In this document: positions 35,471 to 46,937 of the stretch, piece by piece | Layout of the letters: every line of letters begins with the position of its first letter | Numbering within the stretch: the stretch's first letter is position 1 | Assembly (NCBI GenBank): GCA_036346375.1 | Contig: CM070504.1 | Coordinates: 7,499,890-7,563,889 of the forward strand | Direction of reading: 5' to 3' | DNA length: 64,000 nt | From: Guadua angustifolia | Lineage: Eukaryota > Streptophyta > Magnoliopsida > Poales > Poaceae | The notes under the pieces: model-generated | Told to the model about the DNA's origin: nothing | Database searches by the model: none | Seen by the model: the letters and a program-made list of their open reading frames with translations, nothing else | Made by a program: the position numbers and the translations under genes

Positions 35471-36958
35471 ATGGAGCACCCGAGCCCGAGTCACTCCTTG
35501 ACTCTTCGTTGGACCGACGCACTGCGTGCGTTAAATCCACACCACACGGGCCTTGAGCACGTGCCTCTGCTGCGGGTCCGTGTGCCCGGCAGGGCATGGC
35601 GGCTCCACCCAGCCTTCTACGCCAGGTGAGTTGCACTACATTTACATGTTTCATTGCTCGCACAATTGCATTTCTTGTAACAATTGAATTTACATGTCGA
35701 TAGGTTGGCACGTGCTGGGTTGCTTCCCCTCGCTCGCATGATCGAGGCCTCACCTGAGGACGTGGCTGAGGCTCAGGATCCTGCGGAGGGCGACGACGGT
35801 CCAGAGCGGTCACGGCGTTTTCCGTTCGACCGGAGCCTACTGTCTTGTCTGGTGGACCGTTGGCGCCCGGAGACGCACACTTTCCACCTGCCGTTCGGGG
35901 AGGTGACGGTCACCCCGCAGACGCCGCCATGCTTACAGGGTTGCCGATCGCTGGGGCACCGATCGGACCCTCGGTGGCTCCTGCGGGGTGGCAGGCTGAC
36001 CTGCAGGAGAGGTTCGTCGGAGTGGCCCACACTGACCCGACGATACCCGTCGGTAGGAAGAACCACGGGCCGTTGAGGAGGTGGTGGCCCGCCGAGGTGA
36101 GTGCTTGTACATGTATATGTTATTCTAATTTTTGTAACATTATTAACATATTACTATATGTTAATTGTCACAGTAAAGACATGGCGGCGGACCCCACGCC
36201 TGCACTGTGGACCGACACTTGGAGGCCTACCGCTTTGGTTGTTTGGGATGGTCATGTTCACGACCACGCGACGGAGACAGCGTCGACGACGACGGTGGAT
36301 AGCCTATGCACGGCTATCGCGACGCCGCTTGACCTGCACCAGTCCCGCCGGTGTCCCGGGTTCGGCGGTTCTTGCCGGGCACGCATCGCGCCCTTTGCGA
36401 CGCAGCGGCGTGAAGTCAAGGACACCGCTAACCCGACCGATGCCTCTACTCCTCCGGCTTTGGTCGCTCGAGCGCTTCGATGGGTCGACCATTGGTCTTC
36501 CCGCGAGTGTACACCGCCGAGATGTACGGGCGGCGACATCGGCCGGCCGACCGTGGGCTCGCTTTGGACTCGGCGACGGTAATTATTTTCTTTACTTGCA
36601 TTTATCAATTTGTATTTGCAATGCATGTGTTTCAACATATTTTTTTCCTTTTGCAGCCACATGGGGCGGAGTGCAGTACGTTCGGCGTACCACTCCTTCA
36701 CGGAGGCGTTTGACCACCGCACGCGAGCGGTGGTGTGGGACCTTTATAGCGGCAGAGACGACAACACGCCGCACCCGCCAGATCGAGACGACAACACGCT
36801 GCGCACCCCGCCAGACTAAACGACAACACGCCGCACCACATCGCCGGCAGAGACGACAACACGCCGCACTCGCCAGACCGAGACGACAACACGCCGCACC
36901 CCGCCAGATGAAACGACAACACGCGGCTTTGATGATGGGTGACACGTCGTTCGAGTAA
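35471..36958 (+). pseudogene. Plant mobile domain (PMD) protein gene in MULE-1, broken
   Basis: Exon 1 (35471-35625) starts MEHPSPSHSLTLRWTDALRA and ends at CCAG|GTGAGT. Exon 2 (35704-36096) gives LARAGLLPLARMIEASPEDV, FPFDRSLLSCLVDRWRPETH and TFHLPFGEVTVTPQ, the N-terminal signature of the PMD family (MAIN/MAIL1-related). A frameshift near 35930 breaks it. After an intron, DRHLEAYRFGCLGWS (near 36210) and MPLLLRLWSLERFD (near 36440) continue the PMD in different frames. The 3' end runs into the minisatellite 36753-36925. PMD proteins occur both as host nuclear proteins and as passengers of transposons; here it is clearly a passenger. Confidence 0.82.
36753..36925. repeat. Minisatellite, unit ~30 bp
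   Basis: About six units of the type gacgacaacacgccgcaccc followed by cgccagac(c)ga occur in tandem with small variations (taaac, tgaaac, cggcag linkers). Confidence 0.85.
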
Positions 36959-37279
36959 CCCTCACCACCACTATAAAACATGGCCGAAGGGTAGACATCC
37001 AACACAACCAAACCAAAGAATAAACCTCGGTGAATCTCACGTAAATTAGGGCATAATGTCGTTCTATATCGCCTCTTGAAAGAAGAAGTCATCCCGCCGA
37101 ATATCCGGATGACAAGAGCGCCGACGCCCGATTCACGGAGCTGCCCGGCCCAAATGCGATCGCAACCTCATCGCAAAGATGATGCAATCTACCCATCCAG
37201 ACACGGCCGCGTGCTCACTCTTCGCCGGTTCGCACCTACGAGGTAAACCCACCGTGTCCACACAATACAGGTAACACTA

Positions 37280-38137
37280 CCATCTCATGCATCGTTCTTT
37301 CTTTTCAAAGACAAGGACGGTGTTGCTTCTTCCAATGGATCGACGGGCCGAACGACGCGACTACTTAATTTCTCAACAATCGCCACGACGCCTACCCCGC
37401 TTCGCCGAGAACTTCACCCGGTGGAGAGGCCGCCAGATATGTCCTTTTCTAGATCGACCAGAGCTTAGGGCGGTGTGCAAGGGCCAACCGATCGGTGAGT
37501 TTCATGCGACATACTCATATTAAACTCACAAAGTAGTAGTTCTAAACCAGTTCATCGCACACGTGACTTCAAAAGGGCATTTTCAACATCAACAAGTCGA
37601 GGAGGAACCTCCTCCGGGGCCACCCAAAGCCCCGACGTCACAGACATGGCTCGGAGGCGATGGTTGATACCGCCAGGTGATCTAGCGGACCGGAGATTCT
37701 ACCGGTGCCCCTTGGCCGAGGAGGAACGATGTCGGTACTTCAACTGGTGGACCCGAGACGCATTCACCCACATCTCGTGCAACTCATGGGATAATCGGGC
37801 GAGCAACCCTCTCCGTGGTGCCACTACCGCCCGTAAAAGCTGACTTCGAGTACGCCTATGGTGTTATGCAACCACCAAAGCGGCATCTTGCATTGAATGC
37901 AGAGGCACGCTTCGGTTGTCCAACCATAAGCCCAACACACACCTCCCCGCACCATATAGTGGAGTGCGAGCCAAACAGAGCAGCGCCCGCATGTCTCCGA
38001 TAACGCCAACACAACAGAGGCGCAAGAGGGTTCCTCCTCTCAAGAAGAAGGGACAAGGGAAGAAGCTACGAGGCCCGCACCACGCAACAAATCCTCGACG
38101 CGAAGAGGCGGACCATCCGGAACCCGGATGGTATTAA
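37280..38137 (+). pseudogene. GRF-type zinc-finger segment in MULE-1, broken
   Basis: The core DRRFYRCPLAEEERCRYFNW (about 37691-37750) resembles a GRF zinc finger (RFYRCP...C.(F/Y)F.W). Flanking frames are Arg/Pro-rich and inconsistent, with a frameshift on each side. An equivalent segment with RRFYRCPLF...CKFTEWVD lies downstream of the PMD gene in MULE-2, so PMD followed by GRF is a shared layout. The function in the element is unknown. Confidence 0.6.
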
Positions 38138-39314
38138 CATAGGGACGCCGAATCGGGATGACATGCCCATATGGGAGGCGAAATCCACATAAAGAACAAC
38201 CAAAATTTAAGTCTTATACACCCGAGACGCACGGCAAGATAGGCCACCCAATCGGCGATACTGGGAGCATCATGAACCCCATGGAGTTCTTTCATAGTAG
38301 GGATTGAGCGGTGTCCGAGGACAAATCGCAAAATTAGAACGGGTCGTAATATGCGAAAATGTATGACATCATTCAGGTTGTACCCAGATAGGCGAACGAT
38401 CATTTGTTCCACCACGAACAAGTGCTTTCCTTATTAACCTCACATCGTTGTAATGCCCTAGTAATATAATATAATCTAATCTATTGCTTATTTTCTCATC
38501 GAACTTTCAGTATGTACCCTTATATATGTTCAATAAATAATTTAAGTGTTCATAACATGAGTTGTTGTCGACCATTAAATCTTGAAAATTCTCGTCTATG
38601 ATGTTCATAACAATAAAAATTAAATTTTCAAAAGTTCATAACAATCAAATTTTATTGTTTGAATTTAAAACATTGTTCAAATCTTCAAATTATTTGAAAT
38701 TTTTATGGTAATATCACCGATTTATCGGGAACCTCCATAAAATATTTCAAAATTTTCCGACGCCGTGGTTGTCCAATTTAATTTTTATACGTGCGTTTCA
38801 CGATTCTACCCGCGAGTGCCTTTTTCCGATTTTCGCAACAAATGGTCGGGCCAACGTCCGCTATCTCGCCCATACGTAAGTGGTAGCCCGCATTGCGTGA
38901 GGGCCGCCCTAGAATTTTTTCGTAATTTTGGACCGTGTCGGCCTGTCCATGGGCAACGAAAACCCTTAGTGCCCACGATTTCCGTGGTTTCAGAGTCCGT
39001 TAGTGCCTTTTCCGACTTTCGCAACAAAATGCCGGAGGAACGCCTTCCTATCTCGCCCATATGTAAGTGGTAGCCCAAGATCTGCGAGGCCGGCCTTCAT
39101 TTATTCATCTTTTTTGACCGTGTCTTGCCAATCATGCGGGGCTATGAAAATACGAAAGTGAGATGCGATCACTAACTAACTAAAATAATTCTTCCCGCCT
39201 ATTACATGACAAGAGTTTTTTAGTTTTTTCTGCTTAATATAACAATTATTGCATAAGCAGTTCACAAAAAATTTACTTACAAATTAATAAATGTACAAGA
39301 TATCGCTAAGCAGT
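38138..39314. repeat. MULE-1 3' non-coding region with a ~187-bp duplication
   Basis: The block starting ccgattttcgcaacaaatgg and reaching tcgcccatacgtaagtggta...gaccgtgtcggcc (38826-38945) is repeated at 39012-39127 with about 80% identity by eye. Around it I see only AT-rich DNA and no gene. Confidence 0.7.
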
Positions 39315-39560
39315 TGAACGACTACTAGTAGTCGCCACACCGCCGGCGACTACTAGTAGTCGCCGAGCCGCTTTAACGACTATCGAGTAGTCGCCGAGCG
39401 GTTTGGCGACCACTCCACGATTTGGCGATAACCGGGTCGCCGATTTGATACGCTGGATTAGGCTATTATCGCCAAACTATTCGGCGATTATTTCAAGAGT
39501 CGCCAAACCGCTTAGCGACGACCTATTATCGCCAAACGGTTTGGCGACGGATATTATTTC
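39315..39560. repeat. MULE-1 right subterminal palindromic array
   Basis: Units such as GTCGCCGAGCGGTTTGGCGA and TCGCCAAACGGTTTGGCGAC mirror the left array. Several are shortened or mutated (gtcgccacaccgccggcgac). The outermost unit belongs to the conserved terminal inverted repeat. Confidence 0.88.
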
Positions 39561-39631
39561 TGCAATTTTTTAAAAACGTGTATTAATGTCGCAATTTCGA
39601 ATTAAAATAATATTATTTAAAAAAAAAATTC

Positions 39632-39640
39632 CATTCCTGC
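39632..39640. repeat. MULE-1 target-site duplication, right copy
   Basis: CATTCCTGC, matching 31364-31372. Confidence 0.95.
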
Positions 39641-41690
39641 AGGCAAAACAATCATGCCCCCTTTCTTCACTGCTATACGGATCCACTTATCATTTTGGTC
39701 CCTCACATCGAAATATCCTTAAGAACATAAGAAAAAAGGGTAGGTAAAGTAGATAGAAAGAATGCCACCATGATTATTACTAGAAAGAAACCAGATACTA
39801 GTTTTTCTTGTCTTAGATGCCCAAAAAAGCATAACAAAGGTACCTACCACTACCCTCGAGGCAATAGCGTATCTCTTCGTCAGTATGCAAGTGTTCTTCA
39901 AAGAAATTCTTCAGCTTAGCCTCGTAGTTTGGCAACTTCTCCGGACACACATCACAAATGTCCTGCAGAAGGCAAAGCAAGACATGTTTCACACTTGTTT
40001 GCTTCTACTACTTGCTTAGCATTTTAATCTTGCGAATCAAAATGGAAACACTTAAACAGTAAGTACCCAAAAAAGCTCAATGACAAACCATGTAAGAGTA
40101 TCCCCTGGCCTCACGAATTTTCTTGAGGTTCTCATCATTCTCCCAGTCATCAGCATTTAGGCGCCAGGTTAATATTCCTAACTCTGAGTATTTGAAATGT
40201 GCACAACTTTAGCACCTGGCAGGTTTATGCATAATAGTTCTGCTAGAGTTTATGCACAAAACACAATGAATGATTTGAGCAGCAAATGCACAAACCAGAA
40301 ATTTTGTCGAGAGGAATGAACTCTTCAGGATCATGATGATGAGGAAGCCTCTGGTCCTCTTCACTGTCATCCATGTACCATGCTTGGATGACCTCCTCCT
40401 TGCCATCCTAAGTTAGTAATAGCCATTCAAAAGGTACTGTATCATTATTACGCAAAAAAGTATAATATGGCAAGTAACAAACATGTCCATAAAAAGCAAC
40501 CATGGCCAAGCATTATCCAATCACCACGTTATGAGCACATAATTCATAACCAGTGCAGAAACAGGTACACCCCATATACAGAAGGAAATATGAAATTCTG
40601 TACAGCTTAAATGTAAACATGTAACATAATTTACATTGTATCAAGACCCAACTGGTCATCTCATGAAACCATATTCTCGTTAGGTTATGAAATGCCAAAA
40701 CAACAAACATTACAAAACTCATACTGAACTATTCTTCTGGTGGTGCCCTAGGTCCAAGGGACACCAGGCTCCTAGGAATTAGAATTGTGTCTTGATTATC
40801 TTATGAAGCATGTACTGGACAGATCGATGAGCTCTGTCCTATGCTTGGACCCAAACAAAACATGTTCTACAACAAGTAGTTGTAAAACATGGCAAAACCA
40901 CTATCCATATAGTTTCTAATTAGATAAGACTACATCAAGCCAAGCGACAACAAGCTTTGCAGGGGCCTCCTACTTCCAGTATCAACAGAAGAACACTACT
41001 GAAGGAAATAAAGGGGCACCGATCAGGATATGATGATAATAGTGCACACATTTCTTCCGATAAACAAAGACTACTAGAATTGATGCTCATACCATTAAAA
41101 TTATAATTATCTACGACTGTTTTACCGCAACCTTTAAATCTACTAAAGGTTTTGCCATTTCAGTATGCTAATCTTTAGGGTTACTAGCACCGAGTTGAAG
41201 ATTAAATAACAACTCTCATGCCACATATTCCAATCCGAGCTTTGGCGTGCTCTGAAGCCTGCCACATGTTCCAAGCTCCGAGCTTTGGCGTGCTCTGAAG
41301 CCTGCCACATGTTCCAAGCTCCGAGCTTTGGCGTGCTCTGAAGCCTGAATCACATGTATTGAAGAGAGGATACATCCAATCTAAATTGAAGATTCACACG
41401 TCTTGTCTCCATCCTAAAACCCCTATCTGTACATCTCAATTTTTTTGGGGAGGAATCCCCACTCCCATCTTTCTGCGCTCCAATTCACATGGACGCCTTT
41501 GGCCTACTCCTACCCAATTCTTGAACAGGGGCAATCAAGGTTAAAAAACTTCACGAAACATGCCCAGAAAAGAAGACATCTTTCTTGATGCAGCAGCAGT
41601 TCCTATACGTCTCAGGACAGAACCTAGAACAGGAAAAAGGACAAAAGGATCAGGAGAAATAGTTTCTCGCACCTGGAATTCGTTCTCCAT
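39632..41690 (-). CDS. ARD: ARD 5' half: exons 1-4 and first part of exon 5
   Basis: Exon 1 (41690-41673) encodes only MENEFQ. Exon 2 (40407-40296) encodes DGKEEVIQAWYMDDSEEDQR and onward, exon 3 (40183-40089) ELGILTWRLNADDWENDENL and onward, exon 4 (39962-39848) the HxHxxxE metal site, and exon 5 begins at 39717 with GYFDVRDQNDKWIRIAVKKG. The last bases, 39640-39632, are the target duplication (GCAGGAATG on the coding strand, Ala-Gly-Met). A polypeptide from this half would lack the fourth metal ligand and the C-terminal strands of the cupin barrel. Confidence 0.92.
40408..41672 (-). other. ARD intron 1 with a 43-bp triplication
   Basis: The intron is bounded by CAG|GTGCGAG and AG|GATGGC. 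At 41221-41347 a 43-bp unit (ccacatgttccaagctccga gctttggcgtgctctgaagcctg) is present three times; the last two copies are identical and the first differs at a few positions. Confidence 0.85.
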
Positions 41691-41785
41691 ATCTGCAGCC
41701 ACCTGCAGTCTCGCACGCTGCTCTTGCCTTCCCCTTCTCCTTGGAATCCAGAAGTCCTGGAAGCTAGAAACACACAGGGACGTGG

Positions 41786-41795
41786 GTTTTTTATG
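41786..41795 (-). promoter_or_regulatory. ARD: TATA-like box of the ARD gene
   Basis: CATAAAAAAC on the minus strand lies about 100 bp upstream of the ARD start codon, a usual spacing for a short 5' UTR. No other candidate lies between it and the MULE-derived element at 41882. Confidence 0.45.
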
Positions 41796-41881
41796 GAACT
41801 GCTTTGGCTTAACGCGAACCGAGATGTTGCGGATATGGTCCCCAACATTTCTTTGATTTAGATATACACCCCTCCTTTTTC

Positions 41882-42327
41882 GATTTTTTTTAAAAATAAT
41901 ACATTTTTTATTCAGAATATCAAAAATATACCACGGAAACAAAAAATTACAGAAATATACCCTGTCAGGGGGCTAAATAGTAAAATAAACGGGCGACAGG
42001 AGGCCATATCACCCCCAGCCTCTTGTCGCCCAATGAAATGGCGACAGGGACTAAATTGATGCCTGTCGCCTGTCGCCATTTCATCAGGCGACAGGCATCA
42101 ATTTAGCCCCTGTCGCTATTTCATTGGGCCACAGGAATCAATTTAGCCCTTGTCGTCATTTCATTGGGCGACAGGAGGCTGGAGGTGACGTGGCCTCCGT
42201 CGCCTGCTTATTTTTTTGTTTAGTCTCGTCGCCCATCCAACCAAGCATGTGGGTATATTTCTGTAATTTTTTTTTCGTGGTATATTTTTAAAATTTTGAA
42301 TAAAAAATATATTATTTAAAAAAATTC
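41882..42327. mobile_element. Small non-autonomous MULE (446 bp) in the ARD promoter
   Basis: The left end GATTTTTTTTAAAAATAATA and the inverted right end GAATTTTTTTAAATAATATA continue as matching terminal repeats for about 95 bp (including ATATACCACG and AATTACAGAAATATACCC). A perfect 9-bp duplication TCCTTTTTC flanks it (41873-41881, 42328-42336). The interior is a set of CTGTCGCC...GGCGACAGG palindromes, the same theme as in MULE-1. It has no coding capacity. Confidence 0.9.
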
Positions 42328-42336
42328 TCCTTTTTC

Positions 42337-43655
42337 CATCTTTTTTTCTCACTTATTTTTGCAAATAACTCAGTGATCGCTTATATTCGGATTTTACGGA
42401 CTTGATTACACATTTGCTTTCTCTAAGGCCTACAGGACTACAGGGCCATGATGTATAAGAGTTTTTTTTTTCAGCGGTGGAACTAGAAAATTTTCTATAA
42501 ATACGTATACTACATATATATACAACTCTATAGTCTTGTACAATGATTTTGTATTAACATAAATTTGACATATATATTTAAAATATTCAAAAAGTACAAT
42601 ACAAATAATTCTATGATATTAAAAATGATTAAATCAACAAATTTGATCTATTGTAGTGGTAATCATATAATGCTTTTCAAATTTTTTTGAGATGCTGGAA
42701 CATACGCGGCACCACCCTGATTCGCCCCAGACTCTTGTTGTGTACACGAATTTTTGGGTGGATATATGTCACGATTTTTTGTTGTGCGCACAAATTTTCT
42801 CAAAATTTCATGTTTTGTACGAAGTTCTCATATATTTATCATTAGTATGTTTGCGTGATTCATTAAACATAGGCTTAATCAAATTTATTAAGTGAAATGT
42901 GAGATCTTGGAAGGGTAAGATTGTAATTCTTGTGTAACGATGGACTAGGCGTGAAATTTAGCTATCTTCCCATGATATTTTGCTCGCTGCATGAAGCGTG
43001 ATGGCATAAAAATGTCATGACGATGCGCAGGCAGTGTTGTCCGGTTCAACCCGCAAGGACAAACCTTTCTCTATAGCCACGTTAGCTGGCTGCACGAAAC
43101 TCCATGCTGCCTCCCAGTGGTAATGAGTCATGACTGACGAGTTCTTTTCTACTTGTCCGAAGTTTTGACTGTTGGATTCCCTTGCTCTTTTCTTTTTACT
43201 TTTTTTAATAAAATTATAAATCTAACTTCCTTCTCGATTGTGTAAGTATTATAGATCACACGTGTCATCTACTATTTATAGCAAGTCGTTAGCATCATAA
43301 CTTCACTTTTTACCAAACTCAGGTACCACAGTACTCCATCTTGCTGCGTTGCCTTAGCTCGGTACTTAGCCCATGTCGTGGTTGTTTGAGGTACTGTGAT
43401 TTGTCGTGGTTGTTCGAGATACCGTGATACACGGACACAGCCCTGCTTTTGCAGTTGAAGAGATGACATTTTTTTAAAATTCATTAGCACACAGTCCATA
43501 TTAATAGTAGGCCTAAAAAAAGCTAAGTATTCTTTGGCAGTTCGTTTTTCCTTCTTTCTCTCTCTTTTGCAGTTCGTTCTACAGGGAGACCTTCAATATA
43601 CCACAGGTAGTTCTACATACTTGTATTATACTGCTGCTGCATGCACCTTACTTGT
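42337..43655. other. Intergenic stretch upstream of ARD
   Basis: AT-rich, without a supported gene. A short direct repeat of gtcgtggttgtttgaggtac type occurs near 43376 and 43403. Confidence 0.5.
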
Positions 43656-43985
43656 GTTTTTTGAATATTATGTTTTTAAAATAATTTCACAAAAATAATA
43701 CCAAAAAATACAAAAATATACCATTGGTGATAGAAGATCTATCGGCAAATGAATCGACGACTGGTCATTTGTTGCCAAATGATTTGGCGACAAGGTTTTG
43801 TCATCATTTTATTTCGCCACAGAAGTTTCAACTTTGTCGACCAAATGAATTCGCGACAAAATAATCCAGTGGTCAATTCAATCCTATCTATCTTTGTCGT
43901 CATTTGAAATAACTATATTTTTTGTAATTTTTCGGGCGTGTTTTTTTTAAAATTATTTTTAAAATATATTATTTTAATAAAAATC
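43656..43985. mobile_element. Small non-autonomous MULE, degraded
   Basis: The ends (GTTTTTTGAATATTATGTTT and, inverted, GATTTTTATTAAAATAATAT) are similar to each other and to the other members. The interior carries ttgccaaatgatttggcgac and tcgacgactgg, the family's GTCGCC theme. Flanks cttacttgt and cttaacttt agree at seven of nine positions, so the duplication is only suggestive and the ends are approximate. Confidence 0.6.
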
Positions 43986-46194
43986 CACTTAACTTTACCT
44001 GCAAAAGGATCAGAGAATGAGTTGTGAAAATTCAGCCCAGCAAGAGGGGGAAACGGGCAGAGTACAACGCAGGCCTGAACAGGCCTATTCGCATCTCGAC
44101 TTGTCTTAATTAAACTCTGCAGATCCATTATCTTCGTGGACTGTAAGAGTTTGGGCCCCCAGTGGTTCTTTGGGCCCAAGGTGATTCAATATCTATGCAA
44201 GTTTCCTGTTAAAAAAACAGCGATGCAAGTTTCGCACTTGTACTTCATTTTTTTTTTCTCTTTTTTGCGAGTACGGCAAAAACTAAAAACACAAAACCTT
44301 GACCATTTCCTCGAGAAAATAGGTATTTTTGGAGAGATGATTTTCTTTCAAAATCACCCAGCGAATAACTATTTAATCTCCTACCGAAACTCTTGGTTCT
44401 TTTACTACCTGTCAACTCGAGAATTCTCGAGAACATTCAAGGTTTGGTACGTGAACGACGAAACATAAAGTAGTGAAAAAGAAAGCAGTGTGCACGGACC
44501 GAATGCTCGCCTTCATCACGGTCACACGGAGGACACTGGCCGGGCGAATGCAGTAGCAGTGCGTGCACCGGGCGCCATTTTTTTTTTCGCATTCGCCACT
44601 GAAAACACCTTACAGGAGCCGAACTAGAAAAATTTTAACGAGGATGCACACTTCGTACAATCATAAATATAACATATATATTTAAAATTTACTAGAAGTA
44701 TAATATAAATAGTTCTAAGATCTTAAAAATCTCAAATTACTAAAATCAAAACCAACCCAATCAAAAAATTTAACCTATTAAAGATGTGAAATTTTAACGT
44801 TCCTCAAATTTTTAGGGTGCCGCCACTCTTGTACCGCCTATGCTTATAAGAGGATAGCGAGTGGCGCAGACATACTTTAATCCCCCAAACCGATCACCAA
44901 TGCGGCAATCACTCATGGCCGTCTTTGGTAGAGTTTTTAGACTAACTTTTTTTTCTTTGAGAAAAAATAAGCTATTCTAAACAACTTACTTTATTTTGAC
45001 TTTTTACTCAAATCTAAATCTATTTGTGAAAAAAGAAGAAATTTTTTGAAAACAGCTTTTCAAGCCAGCAGCTTGGAGTGCGTCGTGAGGTAGATGTGTC
45101 GCGCATTGGTCGTCAGACACGATCTCCATCCAGCATGCGTACGTGTCTGGCCTTTGTCCAATTAATCGTGCATCGATCGTCACTAGTGACTTCCACTTCC
45201 CCATGCTTGCTGGATTCTGCCTGCTTCCCGAACGAAAAGTACTACAAAACTAGCTAGGGCTAACTACAAAGGACACCATGCATATTAATCGTCTTAGTTT
45301 ACGTACGATGCTATATACGGTGATCGAGGTCGTTCACCCACTTCCAAAAAAAAAACAATGTAAGTAATTCTAGGGATCAGGGGCTGGCTAGTGGTTAGCT
45401 AGGTTAATTATCTCTCTCCCCTTTGTATGCGTTAATTCTTGTTTCTGCGCGCTATTGACCCAACGCTAGCTGCGAGCTAGCCTGCGACAGACACATGCCA
45501 TAAATTGGATATATATAGTCCATTTGGAGGACTGAACTACGTACGTAAGACTGTTTTCTCACGACCTGCCTTCGGTTTCACGGACACATTCCTGGATAGG
45601 TCATAAATATGCAAGTAACCATGCATGGGATAACATAGACATACGTACCGTGCAACGTGCATGAATCCACTGGTACCAATGGCAGGAACTGCACACATTG
45701 ATTCACAACACTGTAGATCGAGGCCATTAACTTCTGGCATGTTCATATAAAGCATGTATATATAGTCCTGGGCATCCCGGCAAGTAATTAACTTGAATCC
45801 TGGTCGATCGATATATCGACAACCATATGAGCTATGAATGAATTCCGAGCTAGTGTATTCATTATGATCGAGCGCCCTGCCTGTGCAGTCGTCAGTACTT
45901 GTTCGTCCATGTCGATCACCCTGTGTGGAGTGTGGACCAGAAGGAAAAGATGACGAAGAAGAAGAAAGGGGAAGAATTGAAGCTAGTCTTGGCTGTGGCT
46001 GGTGTGGTAGTTGCAGGGTAATTATTACTTGAGCCAGACATGAATTGAACCAACCGAAGGAAGCAAGCAGCTACAGCAACAGCTAGCGTAGCCATAGTGT
46101 GCACGCATACATGTAAAGTTGTTTCTCAAGGTGAACAGTAGGAGAGACTCTTACTCTATTAATTGTACTCGTTGCCGACGTTGAAATATATATC
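43986..46194. other. Intergenic stretch, no supported gene
   Basis: Short frames at 44136-44468 (plus) and 45916-46104 (minus) show no family motif. The latter begins with a hydrophobic MATLAVAVAACFL stretch but has no mature-peptide signature. I would not call a gene. Confidence 0.5.
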
Positions 46195-46276
46195 TTCCCT
46201 TTAGGAATTTTTTAAACTAATACATGAAAAATTAAAAATTACAAAAATAATAATACAAAAAGAAAAATTACAAAAG

Positions 46277-46937
46277 TGCAGGATCGTAGACGCTAATCAC
46301 CCCCTAATCTCACATCTAATTAACTCGAACAGTGAAACAACTTAACTGAATACAAAAATTAATCAAGATTAAGAGCAAACCAATCTGATCATTGAGTCAA
46401 AAACGAGAAAGATCTCATTACAGGAACCCATCTTGCTTGTTGATCAAATCAGTACCTTTTCTTTTCTCATGTCGCTCAGATTTTGCACGACCACCGCTTC
46501 AAGTCCGGCCTCCCACGACACGCTCCGTCTGGCGACCACCTCCGGCTTCGCCGGCGCCTTCCACACGCCACCGGACTCGCGATCACGCCAGACGGGATCA
46601 CCGAGTGCACCTCCCGGAGCCTCGACCAAACCGCGCCGCCCGCTGAATCCCCAAAGCCAAAACCTCACGTCTCTCCTGTTTACTTTTTGATGGTCTGCCC
46701 TAAAGCCAAAAGTCTCAGACACTTTTCTTTTATACAGCATCAGTATATACGTATACATGGATGGGCCGACCCATCTTGCTTGAAAGTGACGTCTACTTCC
46801 ACTTCCTGCTAATCCATGCACTTGTTGATAGTTGTCCTGCTAATAGCCTGCATGCAACTTTGCTCCAAATCCAGTATTATTTCATCACCATTATTATTAC
46901 TTGGCAAATCACTCAGCACAAAAATTGTAAATCAACA
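46277..46937 (-). repeat. Copia 3' LTR
   Basis: In element orientation it runs TGTTGATTTAC...GATCCTGCA and directly follows the polypurine tract. Length is 661 bp. Confidence 0.95.

Larger units (their letters stand above)
31373..39631 (+). mobile_element. MULE-1: Mutator-like element with transposase, PMD and GRF-type genes, inserted in ARD exon 5
   Basis: The 8,259-bp element begins GAATTTTTTTTTTAAATAAT and ends in its inverted copy. The terminal inverted repeats are near-identical for about 130 bp, and a perfect 9-bp duplication CATTCCTGC flanks it (31364-31372, 39632-39640). In order it contains a left palindromic array (31454-31706), a GA-rich tract (31740-31978), an AT-rich repeat block (32040-32400), a MuDR-like transposase relic (32500-35186), a plant mobile domain relic (35471-36958), a GRF-finger relic (about 37280-38130), a duplicated non-coding block (38816-39150) and a right palindromic array (39315-39560). 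All genes are broken, so its last move was probably driven by another copy. Confidence 0.93.
30704..41690 (-). pseudogene. ARD: Acireductone dioxygenase gene, seven exons, interrupted by a MULE in exon 5
   Basis: Encodes the methionine-salvage (Yang cycle) enzyme that oxidises 1,2-dihydroxy-5-(methylthio)pent-1-en-3-one, giving formate and 2-keto-4-methylthiobutyrate in the Fe form. Exons (minus strand): 41690-41673, 40407-40296, 40183-40089, 39962-39848, 39717-39632 plus 31363-31325 (exon 5, split), 30922-30852 and 30764-30704 (TGA). All introns have GT/AG ends and phases agree. Without the insertion the frame gives 198 residues, the usual length. Cupin metal ligands HLHTDEE (about H99, H101, E105) lie in exon 4 and the last ligand in YHRFTLD (about H144) lies beyond the insertion. 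There are no internal stops. As it stands the messenger would run from ...LPAGM into the MULE, so the allele is predicted to be null unless the element is excised or spliced out. Confidence 0.93.

Noticed and set aside
45916..46104. Small secreted-peptide candidate on the minus strand
   Set aside because: It has a hydrophobic N-terminus, but a second hydrophobic stretch at the C-terminus and no known peptide motif; too weak to call.
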